Source: Filobasidium wieringae (Eukaryota; Basidiomycota; Tremellomycetes; Filobasidiales; Filobasidiaceae). From it: a stretch of DNA of 64,000 bases. The DNA is taken from assembly GCA_001600055.1 (NCBI GenBank), contig BCIV01000005.1, positions 310,001 to 374,000 of the forward strand, given 5' to 3'. Numbering within the stretch: the first letter of the stretch is position 1; each line of letters begins with the position of its first letter. The notes under the pieces are model-generated. The model saw only the letters and a list, made by a program, of their open reading frames with translations. It did no database searches and was not told the origin of the DNA. Position numbers and translations under genes: made by a program. Shown piece by piece: positions 49,663 to 61,871 of this stretch.

Positions 49663-52044
49663 TCATATTACTTCCCTTGCTGCGTCATCCTCTCTCAAAG
49701 GGTCCGATAAGGCAGCGTCTGGTCTCTCTGTATCTTTTGCGTCCAATCCCTCATCATCATCCAGTATCGCGCTTTCATTCGTGGGGGCTTCGACATCAGC
49801 CTTATCCGGCTTCACGAACGTATCAGTTGCGGTCATCGTTCCTTGCTTGTCGTGATTGTGTTCTGCCACAGATTCGTTTGACCCCTTATTTTGATCGGCA
49901 TCATTCCATCCCTGCTTAACACCAGCCGTTTCGACTCCGTCCGCTTCGGTCGACAACTTAGGAGAAACCTTTAATGGCGCCCAGCCGTCCAAGGATGTCC
50001 GTTTCTTTGCCAGAGTCAAGTCAATCTCTTCCAATCCCCTAGATCCCTCCTCCTCCATGTTCAAACTGACTCCCACGCTGGTGGCTGTGGTCGGCTGCGT
50101 CTTCGTTTTACTTCCTGGCCGCAAGAGAAGACTTGAGAGCGCGATGGTAGATGTCTGACTTGCGATCAGAGGCGGCCGAATCTCAACGTTCTGACCCGAG
50201 ATAGTCGAGGTAGAGCTGGGCAATGCGCCGGTACTTAGATGAGTCGTCAGTCCAGGCGGAGCGAGCACATTTGTCCCACTAGCACTCGCATTGGATCCCA
50301 AACCTAGTGTGCTGAGTTCTGGGATCTTGCCCCTAGCGGACAAGTCACGGATCGCGCTAGGGCTGAGAGGTGTTGTTGCAGTAGTCGGGATTCCAGCATA
50401 GGTATGATGTTTGGTCAGTGTCGGCGACCTCAAAGTCAATCGGGAGAGACTTTGCTTGGGTGAAGTTGAGTAAACGCCCTTTGCCTCTTTGTCTGCGGTT
50501 TGTAACAACGAAGACGTTGTGAGCTGTTCGGAGAAGCTTGAAGCGGTATCCTTGACTGGCGGTTCGTCGTCTCCTCCTATTACCTGCTCAATCGTCGACT
50601 CGTCCTTGCCATTGATAGTTGATATCGCTGCCGCCGCTACACCCTTACTCATGTCTGTTTCTTGAGCTTCGCCAACCCCATGCGCTCCCTCTTCGTTCAT
50701 TCGATCATGACCGATTTCAGGTGACAAAAATTCGGTCTCCTTTTGCAACCGCGTCAACTCTACGAGATCGACATCCCTAGTGACACCCAAAATCTCGCGT
50801 AACATCTGGTTTTCTGAGGAAAGTCGGACGATCTCGCCCTCTCGCTCGAGAGCCCAATCAGGTCGTCCAAAAGTACCGGGGTATCCTCCAGAGGGGGTCA
50901 GATCTCCTTGCCATGTATCGTAACCCAGCGTCGATGGAGCTCGAGGCGGATGATGGGCAACGATTTTAACGCTTCCAGCTGTATCAGTAGTTGTACCCTT
51001 TACATGAGAGGCAGAAGGCAAACCAGGAATTGCAAACCCAGCTTGTTGCGAGGTAGAGCCGATACTGTCATCCGCTGATGCTCCCGATCGCTTTGTGTTA
51101 TCTGTCGACGAAAGACCTTCAATCATATCGGCTGCATTGCCTAATGCCTCCCATTCTTCTCTCGCTTCATCCTGCTGATCTTCTCCATTGGCGTTACGCA
51201 AAGCCAGGCGTATCAAGGTGCTCAGCCTTTGCAATAGAAGTGAAAGGGTAGTGCTGTCCATCAGCTGGTCTGAAGATTGCGCCGTCCTCAAAGAATGCAG
51301 CAAGGAGGTATAGTAACGGTGGAGAGCCAGCTCATGCTTCGTGGCTGCATGCTGGTAGACCAAGGGATCTTCAGACAATTCGTTCTATCCCTCATCTTTC
51401 GTATAGCTTACTGAAACCGATCGGAACTTGTTCATAACGCCTTCCAGTACCCCTTCATAATCCTTGAGCAAGATATTGAGCTGTTTGTTCTCGTATGTCA
51501 AGTTTTGATTTTCCAATACGAGATGGGATGCGAATTCCTCCAATTGAGTTGTGAATTGCTCTTTACAATTTGAACCAATGTTATGTATAAGCTGGGAGCT
51601 AGTATTCCAAAGCGCCCAGAACGCTCACCATCTGTCAAATCGATATTGAACCGACGAAGGGGAAATCCAACACCAGTATGGACCGCTTGTCCCTTGACCG
51701 TACTAGTATGCTCCTTGAGCTGTGCGAGGAGACGATTATTAGTGGTTAATTGTTCTGTCAAATAGAAATGATTATTGCGCTACACTCCTTTTGTCGGAAC
51801 ACCGTTGCTAACCTGACAAATCATTCACCATGTTCCACACGACATCAAGGTCATGCTGTAGAGCCTGGACGGTTTTACCTCCCGAGACCTGCTCATTGAC
51901 TTCTGAGCGGGCAGCTTCATCAGTTGTACTAGTGGTATCCTCGGCTGTGGAGCGAAGATGTTCCAGAATCCTTTCATCATGTGTCTTTTTGATCTGTTGT
52001 GTACCAGGTTGCTGTCGCATTTGCGAGTTGTATTGAGAAGCCAT
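49663..52044 (-). CDS. Coiled-coil protein, possibly SIKE/FGFR1OP2-like
   Basis: The start at 52044 gives MASQYNSQMRQQPGTQQIKK. Exon 2 (after ...WNMVNDLS) encodes EQLTTNNRLLAQLKEHTSTV and GFPLRRFNIDLTD. Exon 3 encodes EQFTTQLEEFASHLVLENQN, LTYENKQLNILLKDYEGVLE and GVMNKFRS. The large last exon starts NELSEDPLVYQHAATKHELA and ends at 49663. Heptad-rich helices fill residues about 20-230. A later block LSSENQMLREILGVTRDVDL could be another short coiled coil. The rest is Ser/Thr-rich and looks disordered. The overall pattern resembles the SIKE/FGFR1OP2 coiled-coil proteins that join STRIPAK complexes, but I rate this as weak. Between exon 3 and the last exon an in-frame TAG must be spliced out; the visible choices are introns of 27, 33 or 69 nt. 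Confidence 0.6.
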
Positions 52045-52443
52045 GGTGGTAATTCGCTCAGTCAGGGAATGCAAGATGTTCTTGGTTATATGCTAGCCGC
52101 TTGTTTCATGTCTCCACACAGCCAAAGTCGTGATAAGTCTTATGGTAAGCAGGTCTGGAGTATGAAGGGTCACCTATCACCGAACCGAATCGACAATATT
52201 GATGTCTCAAGGCTCAGAAGATCTTGTGTTGACAATGTCGTCACCTGCAGGCTGCAGGCCCAGCCGTTCAGTTCAACGCATTATGCTCAAGTCACTGGCG
52301 GCAGTCAAATGTCTCTTACTGTCTGCCCTCTGCTCACATGCAGAACTGAACATTAGTGCATGTCAAGGTCGTCGTAGGACGTCATTCAACGGCCAATCCA
52401 TCAAGAGTACCGCAACAGTTGGGACCCTCTAAGGTTTTTATTC
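52045..52443. other. Divergent promoter between coiled-coil gene and RAV1
   Basis: 399 bp between two divergent starts. Frames through this stretch do not join in phase with either gene. No RNA gene is seen. Confidence 0.5.
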
Positions 52444-55400
52444 ATGCCAGTCCAATCATTCCCGGGCCAACCGACGTCCATCGGCCAGATCAAGAAGCTA
52501 AGGGCTGGTGGAGAGAATTATGTGGCAAGTTGTTATCGGGCGAGAGTCTGCGGTTACTGGACTGAATGCGTATAGTATACGCCTCTAACAACATAGGTAT
52601 ATCCTATTCACGAAGGAGTTGTGGTACATTCTAGCAAGTTAGACTACCATCTTACCTTGTCATTGCCGAAAGATGGGATCCAAAGCAAGTCTATCGGAGA
52701 AGAGAACATACGTCGGGATGCACGAACAGGCATATGTAGCGGAATCAACGGGTTTGTGAGTAGCATGGCCTTGTTGTCGGTATATGACTTACCTCTCTAC
52801 TGAATACCATAAAAGTTCGCGGTTTGGCGAGGCAGAAACGTCTATATATTCGAACCAGCCTACCCTAAAGAACTGAAGGACGAGGATGCGTATAGTACCA
52901 CCTATAGCTCCTCGGAACACGTCAATTGGAAGCTGCACAGTGACATTCGATTCGCGGCTCAAGTTAAAGATGCACGCCTCGGCCGCAGTGGGTGTGATCC
53001 ATTCCTGCATTAAAAGCTGTTGAATAATGATATCTGCTTCGACCTGTCGAATAGCAACGGCTCTGATATATCTTGAAACGACCGGCCCAATAATAGAAGT
53101 GTGGAAGTTAGAGGCCAGACTTGGCATACCGCTATGGAGTCGCCGGGCAACGATGTGAGATTTCGTATCAATCTAGAAAAAGCCGTATAACTTATGGGTT
53201 AGACCGTAACTTGACTAGCAACCTAAGCCATCCTTTAACATCTATAGCGCTATCACCGTGCGAGACTTACGTTGCCTACGCCATGCGCTTGACGTGTATG
53301 GTTCACCTCAAGACTATTGATGAACTTGGCCGATTCGGCAAGAGAGGTCAACAGTTGCGACATCCGAAATTGACGCAAATCAGGCTTCTCAGATGGAGAG
53401 GAGAGGCGGACGATTATGGTACAAACACAAGGTAAGCCAAGGGTACACATGCCGAGAGCTCTTTTCTAAATATTGTATATAGGTACGAACAGCCAGCGCT
53501 ATTTAGCTGCGATTCTCGGAACGTCATTCGACTTTTCACGATCGTTGTGGACGATCCTTCAAAATTTCAGCTAGTATACAACCACAAGCTATCGAAGCAA
53601 CGAGGGGAACTTATGAACCAGGTCCCGCCTCCGATGGGCCAAGAAGACAAGCTGGCGTTTCAGGCAGACCCACTTCTGGTCGATGACGACCAGGTCTCAT
53701 GGCTGGATCTCGACCATAGATTAAGGTCCGTCACAATCGCTGGATTCGGAGCCAAGCCCCCGCAAGTCCTGCATAAGGAGGCCGAGTCTGTTCTGGGAAG
53801 GATCTTCTCCCTAGATGACGAAGCTCCTTACGGCGAACAGCAGACTATGATATCCCTGGGTGATCCCGATAGGACATGCACTTTGGCCGAGATTCGAAAC
53901 AATACGGTTGACATCGTCCTCAGACAAGTGCCGGTCCAACAGATCAACATTTCTGCAGCGCGACAAATCAATCTAGGAACAATTGAGCCTATCGACAGGA
54001 TCTGGCAGCAATTGACGCCTAGCGGAGTTATAACGCTTGGAGCGCATGGTGAATGTCGCATGTGGTCAACCGACAGCGAGCAGATAAGAAATACGGGCGC
54101 CTTCACAATAGAAACTTACAACGTACAGAATCTTATACTGGCCCGCTCTAGCAGATATTTGCTGTATTCTTGCAACTCAATTGTCTTCGGTTTGGACGTC
54201 AAGAGCGGCGAACTGCTATGGAGAAAGGATATTAGCCCCGAACTCAACGGCAGTAGCGTTGCTGGCCTCCGAATAATCAAGCAGAATCGATTAGTGGTAA
54301 CTAGCCAGGCAGGCCTTGCATTTTGGAGCAGTCTCGACGACAATACCACTGAATTAGGGCAGCTGTCCCCCTTAGAAGTAGAACGTTCAGAACTTCTGCC
54401 ATTCCAGTTTCTCCCACATATACCAGTAGAAACCGGTCAAATTGGTACGGCTGCGGATACGATCCTCCTCCAATCCGCCAACGGTATGCTACTCTGGGCC
54501 GAACTAATGAACGATCGCTGGACCGTTATACAAAAGTTGTGGATCGGTGATCACGATCAAGAACTGCTAGCTGTGGCCGGATCTCGCAAAGTGGCATGCG
54601 GTCAGTAGCGATTATCGCGAATAACTGTGCTATTCTGTTCCTCTGAACCATCCTTTCCACAGTGAGCATGGGCCAACTTGTCATTTGGGACGTCGAAGAT
54701 TCAATCTATACAAACGCGGCAGAACACGTCGCGAAGTTAGAGTAAGTCAGCAACTGACTAGGTTCTCGCAACGAGTCTTTGACTGGTCGTCAACACAGAA
54801 AACCTGTTCTTTCCTTACGTTGGAGTACGGACTCAGATACGGGCATACTTCTCCTAGCCATCGGGTTCGAGAATGAAATCAGGATATTGGCACAGGGTCG
54901 CAACTCCCTTGATGAGCTGAATACAGCTTGGAAGGAGTTAGATGTCATAGACGCATATAATATGTCTCCTTTCCGCATACGAGATTTTGCTTTTCTGGAC
55001 GCAAGACGCGTGTTGATCGCATGCTCCAACCAACTCTTCGTTTATACCATCGGAGCAAACCCGACTCCGGAGGCGTTCAACCGGTCACTTCCGCTGCCAG
55101 ATTTTCAACGCTTTAACCTCGAGCAATGTATGGTATGGGGGAAACAGCAGGTTGCGAGGCAGGTTTTGCATCGACTGGACACTATGTGTACCTATGAGTC
55201 GCTCTTGCCCGAAGATTATTGGAAGACAGGCGGTACTACCTTGAATGTAAGACAGCCTTCTTCTTCCTGATAGCATGTTAGCTGACCGTTGTCCGTAGCC
55301 TGATCTTCATGCAGTCGGTCATCACGAATCAGGATTAGATCGTGTCCCCGATACACTGACATTGAACAAGCGCTGGCCGCGAGACGCGCATGAGTTAGAT

Positions 55401-57082
55401 CCCGAGAGGATGAAGGGCCTAGCTTGGTCTTCTAAGCAAATGCGAGCTGTCATCCGTCTACGCAAGGCGTTCTCAGTTGTATGTTCGTGCCTCGGCTTAT
55501 GGCTGACCTTGACATCTGACGCTTGTTACTGTGCAGATTGACGAGGAAGAGTCACGACTAGACGAGTTCTCCAAGCGATACATGGGCGCTTTGTATATGA
55601 GGGCATCTGGTCCCTCACGGCCTGCGGTCCCTTTTCGGTATATTATCTGGGCGATGCATAGCCGGCGACAAGCCAACCTTCTGAAAATCAGTACTGAGTA
55701 CTGGGAGGATGGCAGACTGACATGGACGGAGGCGAAGCGGATGGGTACACCTTTTTGGATTAGTGATATTAAGACTCTCGCAAGTCGTCCTTCCTCGACC
55801 AGCGGCGCTCTCTCCGCGAGATTTACTGATACAAACCCTGGCCCTTCCCCACAACAGCTCGATCACGCAGATCAGATAGCCCGAAATGAGTTCTTGACGT
55901 CAGCTCGTGATCCTGTGGCATGTTCGGTATTTTATTTCGCTCTGGATAAGAAGACGACCGTATACGGGCTATGGAGGCAGGCCTATGGGCACAAAGAACA
56001 ACATGCGATGTTGAAGTTCCTTGCAAACGATTTCTCGACAGATCGTTGGAGAAGCGCTGCTCTCAAAAACGCGTATGCATTGCTCGGCAAACAACGATTC
56101 CGTGAGTACGAGCAACGCTACTGAGACAGAAAAGCTTCAAGGATCTTTACATATCTCATTTGCGGAGAGCAGAGTACGCTGCAGCATTCTTCATCCTAGC
56201 TGGTCAACCTGCCGATGCGATTCGAATATGTTTGAAAGAGCTAGACGACTTGGAGATGGCGATCATGATTGCTAGATTGGCAGACTATCGCGCTTCCCTT
56301 CCAGACTCCGCTGTCGCGCCTTACTCCAATATTGATCGCGACGAAGATAAACCGATCCCAGTGTGTGGAAAATTCTTACGACAAGTTATTGAGGATGTCA
56401 TCTTGTTGCGAGCAAAGGATACAGGAGATCGGTGGATGAGTCATTGGGGTTTATGGAATCTCGGTAAACGCAGCCTCGCAATTCGACATTTAACCCTTCC
56501 TCTCGAGATTTCTGGATTGGAGCCAAAGGATTCCTCAAGCGCCTTACGAGGTCAACTGAGCGGATCGGCGGACTGGGTCGCGATATACTACGAACTCAGA
56601 CAGAGGTATTTCAAGGATGTAGCTGGCGAAGACCGTCCGTCGACGGAGCCAATCGCAAACGATTGGTTAACCCGAGAGGAAGAGCTGTTCATGGTCAAGC
56701 ACCGGTGCAAACGGCTGTGGGATATGGGTCAGTTCTGTGCAATTGGATTGACGTTTGATTCATCTAAATACGATGTGCACTTCTAGGCTTCTGGAGTCTC
56801 TCCCTGTCAATCATGAGGGATTGGCAATTCGTCGCATACAGTTGTCGCTCCAAAGAAAGGGCACCGAATGAGCCTAGCAGTGCTGTCGATGGTCAGACCG
56901 GACAGGCTGTACGGCCAACGGACGTCGAGACTGAGACATCAAAGTCAACGAAAGATGATAGCTCACGAAACAGCAGTGGGAAACTGGCTACAAAGATATC
57001 CTTGATCAAGGAAGAAAGCCAGTTTGTGGATTCCAGTCAAAGCCAGGGCGCTACAGAATTCGATATGTCCTCGTTCTTCTGA
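52444..57082 (+). CDS. RAV1: RAV1/DMXL-like V-ATPase assembly regulator
   Basis: WD-repeat subunit of the RAVE complex, which reassembles V1 and Vo sectors of the vacuolar proton ATPase. The proposed first exon starts MPVQSFPGQPTSIGQIKK at 52444. A weak GTCTGC donor (about 52549) and ACATAG acceptor join it in phase to VYPIHEGVVVHSSKL, so the 5' end is tentative. Clear downstream sequence begins FAVWRGRNVYIFEPAYPKEL and continues through propeller segments (VITLGAHGECRMWSTDSEQI, LVVTSQAGLAFWSSL). The diagnostic Rav1p C-terminal domain follows: IIWAMHSRRQANLL, DPVACSVFYFALDKKTTVYG, LKFLANDFSTDRWRSAALKN, YAAAFFILAGQPADAIRI, GDRWMSHWGLWNLGKRSLAI. The short tail ends FDMSSFF at 57082. About 1,300 aa, shorter than animal DMXL proteins but normal for fungal RAV1. 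Confidence 0.88.
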
Positions 57083-57370
57083 ATGTAAATGTCAGTCTGG
57101 TCAGGTTGTAGCCGATTGTACGATTGTATCGCATATTTTGTCCTATATTGTTCGCACCCAAAAGAGAGCCTAGCACTTACAAACTATCAGCCTGACATGT
57201 TTATAATTAAGTAACTTACGATTACGCGGCGAGGTTCACGAGCGTGTAGATGAATCACGATGATCTACCCCCCCCTGATAAGAGTAACGAACACAGTCAG
57301 GTCAGCACAGAGAATTTGTAGTTTCGCTCATCATCCCGCAAGGATATTACAATAACTTCAAACCGTCAAG

Positions 57371-58258
57371 ATGACAGAATGCTCGTTCGGAATTACAGGT
57401 AAGTTTGTCCTATGTCTGTATGTTCTTCCTACAAGCTTATTCGGCGGTTTGTAGGAAAGGACTTTGTCCTGCTTGCATCGGACCAGTCAGCTGGTCGATC
57501 CATCATCAAGATGAAATCGGACGAGAACAAGATTAGGCAGTTAAGTCCAGGACTTTGCATGGCTTATGGTGGAGAACCTGGTCAGTCCCATATACATCTA
57601 TGCTATGTCGATGATGCTCATTTCAGTCTTACAGGGGATACCGGCAACTTTGTGGACTATGTGGAGAGGAATTTGCGATTGTATCAAATCAGGTTCGCTT
57701 TGCACTTGTCGACTCAGCTTATCCGATCCTAATCAAAGCAAAATGTGCAGGAACAACATCGAACTAGCACCCGCACCTGCCTCCGCCTGGATTCGTAGGA
57801 CATTGGCTGAGGCAATTAGAAGCAGGCGACCGTATGCCGTAAACGTTTTGCTAGGGGGGTTTGACAAGGTCAAAAGCGAGAGTCATTTGTGAGCGATGTA
57901 TGTTGAGGCTGGTTTGTGACTGCGTTGACTGGATATCCTCAATTTAGATACTCAATCGACCCATATGGAACAAAGGTCAAGGTACCTTACACCGCTTCAG
58001 GCCTTGGTATCTATGTTGCGCTCAGTACGATGGACAAATACTGGTATCCGGAAATCACGAGGGACGAGGCAGGAGATTTGTTACGTAGATGTGTGGATGA
58101 AGTAAAGCTCCGTAGGTCGTTTTTAAATGCCATCAAGTGGAAGCTTCATTATGAGCTAATTACAACCTATATGACTGACAGGTTTGGCATATCAGTTCAG
58201 CTTCAATGCTGTTCAGATTGACAAGGACGGAGTAAAGGAATATATCATCAAGGAATGA
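57371..58258 (+). CDS. PRE1: 20S proteasome subunit beta-4 (PRE1/PSMB2 type)
   Basis: Non-catalytic beta subunit of the 20S proteasome core. Exon 1 encodes MTECSFGIT. After an intron (GTAAGT...TGTAG) the protein continues GKDFVLLASDQSAGRSIIKM, KSDENKIRQLSPGLCMAYGG, then GDTGNFVDYVERNLRLYQIR, SAWIRRTLAEAIRSRRPYAV and NVLLGGFDKVKSESHL. It goes on YSIDPYGTKVKVPYTASGLG, YVALSTMDKYWYPEITRDEA, and, after the last splice, LAYQFSFNAVQIDKDGVKEY ending IIKE. The chain starts directly at the fold without a propeptide or N-terminal catalytic Thr, as expected for beta-4. About 205 aa. It converges on PSF2 with 286 bp between stops. Confidence 0.94.
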
Positions 58259-58403
58259 AACCAAATTCCCCTCGAAATGTATCGAAGCTTATATCCATAT
58301 TGTCCCCGATCTCAACTTTGTCGATGAGTGTCCGTGGATTTCGAATTAAATTCACAGGTTGGCCGGAAGACTGATGTATGTGTTGGAGGACGGAGCGTTT
58401 CAC

Positions 58404-58493
58404 GGCCTGGGAGGCCAAGCTCCCATTCAGTCCTTTCGGAAATGTCCTCGCAAAAAGGACGGACAGTCAGAGATTCAAACTGACAGCTTGTCC
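58404..58493 (+). other. Cluster of three inverted repeats between convergent genes
   Basis: Three consecutive hairpins can be drawn: GGCC-TGGGA-GGCC (58404-58416), GTCCT-CGCAAAA-AGGAC (58444-58460), and a longer GGACAGTCAG...CTGAC-AGCT-TGTCC stem (58461-58493). They may be 3' UTR or termination structures, or a small structured RNA. Nothing identifies a known RNA family. Confidence 0.45.
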
Positions 58494-58544
58494 AGGCAAA
58501 TTTCCCTTTGATGTTCGGGGTGCTGCCGGCCGGTAACGAGTCCT

Positions 58545-59356
58545 TTACTGATCTTCTGGCATATTGTCCGTTAGGCTCCTCATCATGCCCATTACACCAC
58601 TAAGAAACCCTCGCATTTCGACAATCTCAATCGGTGTCAGTCCTGTCAACTTCAGGTAATCCCCTCCACCTGAAAAAGCTCCCGTATCCGACTTTTCTCG
58701 TGAAGTACCATTCGTACCTGTCGATAGGGACGGGTTGGACGGCCTCAGGCCAGACCGGATCTTGGATAGGCGTATATGACGCAAAGATAGCAGGAGTGAG
58801 CGCAAGTCAGAGGCTGACGGAAGATCCGAGGGAGCCCTGGAATCAGCGAGAAAGAAACCCCTTAGATCCAACTTATGGTTCATAACCGATGAGGCCTGAC
58901 TTACACGTCCAACAGGATCTTACTGACCTCGATAAAGTGACGGGGAAGGGATACGAATGAATCTGCGCTGTCTTTTTCCGCCTGGATCAGCGCTTCAAGG
59001 CTCTCTTTGTCAAGCAAGCATATTGTAAGGATCCGATTAGATATCAGATCAGTGTCAGGACCCACCGATTGTCAGCCATTCCGGACCTATAATTCTGCAT
59101 CGATTCTTGCGCTTGAGAGTGACGGCCAGCCATAATGGCACGATCGCTTTGGCAGGTGGCTGGAACGGTCCATATACCCCCTCACAAGACCATTGAAGTG
59201 AGTTTCAATACATGCTCTGGGGGTCGTCCCACATACAGAAACTAGCCGAATTGGACTCATCGATAAAGAGGGTACGATCTCTATAAGTTCTTCTTCTGCT
59301 ACAAACGTAAGCTCCGATGGCGAGGGCGATTGGTGCAATTGAGCAGGTAATGCCAT
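58545..59356 (-). CDS. PSF2: GINS complex subunit PSF2
   Basis: Subunit of the GINS tetramer that activates the CMG helicase at replication forks. The start MALPAQLHQSPSPSELTFVA continues EEELIEIVPSLSMSPIRLVS, the conserved PSF2 B-domain. An intron (GTTTCT donor, GTGAG acceptor) leads to GVYGPFQPPAKAIVPLWLAV and LKRKNRCRIIGPEWLTI. The next exon gives ESLEALIQAEKDSADSFVSL and PRHFIEVSKILLDV. The last exon encodes DLPSASDLRSLLLSLRHIRL, SKIRSGLRPSNP, a Gly/Ser linker and LTPIEIVEMRGFLSGVMGMM, ending at 58545. All family blocks are present and length (about 220 aa) is normal. The donor of the first intron is non-ideal (GTTTCT). Confidence 0.94.
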
Positions 59357-59441
59357 TTTGAATACGTAAGTACGATGGATCGTTCAAACTCTTAACGAAG
59401 CATATAGGCGAGGTACGAGTTTACGGCTATCTGGTATATCT

Positions 59442-59468
59442 GGTACGATCGGTACGTTCGGTACAACG
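59442..59468. repeat. Three-copy GGTACNNNN tandem repeat
   Basis: GGTACGATC, GGTACGTTC and GGTACAACG follow each other directly in the divergent PSF2/esterase promoter. Looser GATACGAT-type copies lie downstream (59490-59505). These could be clustered factor-binding sites or simple sequence decay. Confidence 0.6.
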
Positions 59469-59647
59469 GTAGAGATGTAGAGATACGATCGATACGATAG
59501 CGATAACAAGTAGTGTAATGATGCGAGAATGCATTCCATTTCATTGCGTTTGTGTTGCGAGAACTCATCTGTTTATGTTGTCAAGGACGACCCTGGCCGA
59601 AGCCCTCTTCATGGGTAACTCCTTTTAAGCAAGTACCGTTCACTATC

Positions 59648-60852
59648 ATGCAGTCCAGCCGTCTCTTGGCTAACCTACGATCATTCCATCCTTCAAGCTA
59701 TGGACTTGTGCTCGTTTCCCTCGCCTTAGTTTGGCACATTCTATCCAAAACATCGACATCGGTTCTACCTCGCGACAGCGCGATCGCGAACCTGTCCGTT
59801 TTTAGATCTTATCCTCAAGTATTGATCATAGGGGATTCCATCGCCGAAAGGAGCTTTGAGAATGGCGATGGGTATGGAGCTAGATTATCCAGCATGGTAA
59901 GAGAGGCCCATGTTAGGTATTTTTAGTCAACTTACGAGGGCTCAATCAATCAGTACGCCGGAAAGATGGACGTCGTGAATCGGGGATTCGGAGGCTAGTG
60001 AATGCTTTCTTCATTGACTGGTCTTCTAGACTTGAGAAAAGATTCGCGGACTGAAATACCGCCTATGCTGTTTGATAGTAATTCCCGTCAACTTTTGAGA
60101 AAACTGCGGGAAGATTATAGCTGTTCAATCGCTAAGATGGTAGAAATTAAGCTCTTTCTCATTCATATTGGAACAAACGATGCGTACGTCTTGTGTTTGT
60201 ACATGCTTGACTTGAAGCGTCCTCTCAATCGATTCCCCAATCGATCAGAGTTGTAAAAGGTCAACAACAAGTCGAGGTAGAGGAGTTCGAGCGCAATCTC
60301 TGGTCCATCTTGGAACATCTCGACGAATGCTTCTCCGCTCGGATCATCTTTGTCACGCCCTCTACAGTTCACGAGGTAAGATGGCTTTCGCACATGTCGG
60401 AATTGAACCAACCTCAGGAAGGAGCCGGAGCGATCCAAGCTTTGACTGAGCCCGACCGAACGGTGGTCAATAACAAGAGATATGCCGGCTCAGTAAAGAA
60501 AGTCATACGTGAATGGAACCGGATGCACGCCGACGTGAGAGACGGCAATGAAAAGGGCAACGGTCGGAAGGTTTTGGTAGCGGATGCTTTCCGTTCATTC
60601 GCGATAGCGAAAGGACAGCAGGGAATCAGTAATGAAGCCTTATTTACGGACGGCCTGCACTGGTCAGCTAAGGGCTACGGGGTAAGGAACATTCAAAGTC
60701 ACGCCCGCACAATGAACAGCGCTGACGATCGCGCCTGCCTGCATTAGTATGTCACAAGGGAAATCACGCGCCTGCTGGCAGCCAATTTCGAAGAATTGCA
60801 ACCTGGCCACGTTCCATACGCCTTTGAACAATGGTCAATGTTCGATGCGTGA
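59648..60852 (+). CDS. GDSL/SGNH-hydrolase esterase, membrane-anchored
   Basis: Esterase/lipase of the SGNH superfamily, similar to isoamyl acetate-hydrolysing esterase (IAH1) proteins but with an N-terminal hydrophobic anchor (YGLVLVSLALVWHIL, about residues 18-32). Block I is VLIIGDSIAERSF with the catalytic Ser. Block II is VVNRGFGGY with Gly, completed across an intron (GTGAAT...GATAG). Block III is IHIGTNDA with Asn. Block V is FTDGLHWSAKGYGV with Asp and His. The middle part is EVEEFERNLWSILEHLDECF then ARIIFVTPSTVHE. After the last intron the tail is REITRLLAANFEELQPG up to the TGA at 60850-60852. All catalytic residues are present. Substrate unknown; the anchor suggests ER or secretory location rather than cytosol. 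Confidence 0.85.
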
Positions 60853-61780
60853 GAGGTCGTAATTGGACTGTTTGTCTTGCTATATATGCCTACAAGTATA
60901 TGACGATATATGTTTTCCTAGGCAAGGTTGATCTCACCTTGACGCGCCCCCATCGCGAAAGACTCAGCGCGTTTACATCCCTAATGGCCTTAATGGGCAA
61001 ATACAGATGCCTAACATGTCGATATAGAGCAGCGGGCCTTGTGGGTAGGCAGTACACTGCTGGAAGTGATTCTAAAGCTTTCCAACCTATCCTTGATCAT
61101 TGGGTAAAATTGGAACGATCTATCTACCATCCTATTTGTCCACGTTCTATCTCATAGTCTGTGCCCGTTCAAGTGTAGGTTGCGTGAAGCGGTATGACCG
61201 AGACACGTCAGTGTGCTACACGTCGGGCTTGAGATCTAGGATTTGCACAATTGGCAAAAACAGATTTACCTTAGCGCTTTTGGCTGTAAGCGTTATGGAT
61301 GTGTACTGCGGCATTTGTACGCATAAGCAGACTACTTTGTTTGTTATTCCTTGTTGTACTCTGTATGAGTGGACCTTACGTCCCTCATCCATGTTAGGGA
61401 AGTCTCGCCGGGAGTTCCTTCGCAGAGTTACTGGGACTTGTATCAGGCTATGGTCTAGCAAATGAGCGTGATAACAGATGAAGACCTCTTACAACTATGA
61501 TAAAGAGGGGAGAGAGGGAGGGACTCGACATAAGGAGGACAACCTGCCCGCAAATCCCAAAGTCACGTGACGAGTGTACCGAACGCAATGTCCGTGTTGG
61601 ATGTCCGTGAACGTATCCGTAACAATCCATTCTTATTGATACTATGTTGAGCCCTACCTGCTCTTCCTCCTGGACACTGCCTGCTGTTGGGACTACATTG
61701 TCAACAAGCTCTGGGGGAACTGCTATCAATAATCAAGGACTTGCAAGCCTAACACTTGGTCTGTACTAGTGGATTGTATC

Positions 61781-61871
61781 ATGGTTGGAGAACTCTACTA
61801 CAACTACCCTCCTTTGAGGTGGACAAAAACCTGTGAAGTGGTAGGCCCTGACAGGTGAGTCCTCCATTCCT
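61781..61871. repeat. Inverted-repeat element, copy A (diverged)
   Basis: Begins ATGGTTGGAGAACTC and ends near GAGTCCTCCATTCC, an imperfect terminal inverted repeat. It aligns over its whole length, plus about 35 bp of right flank, with copy B 386 bp downstream (shared GGAGAACTCTACTACAA and GTGTGATAA/GCGTGATAA). Confidence 0.65.
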
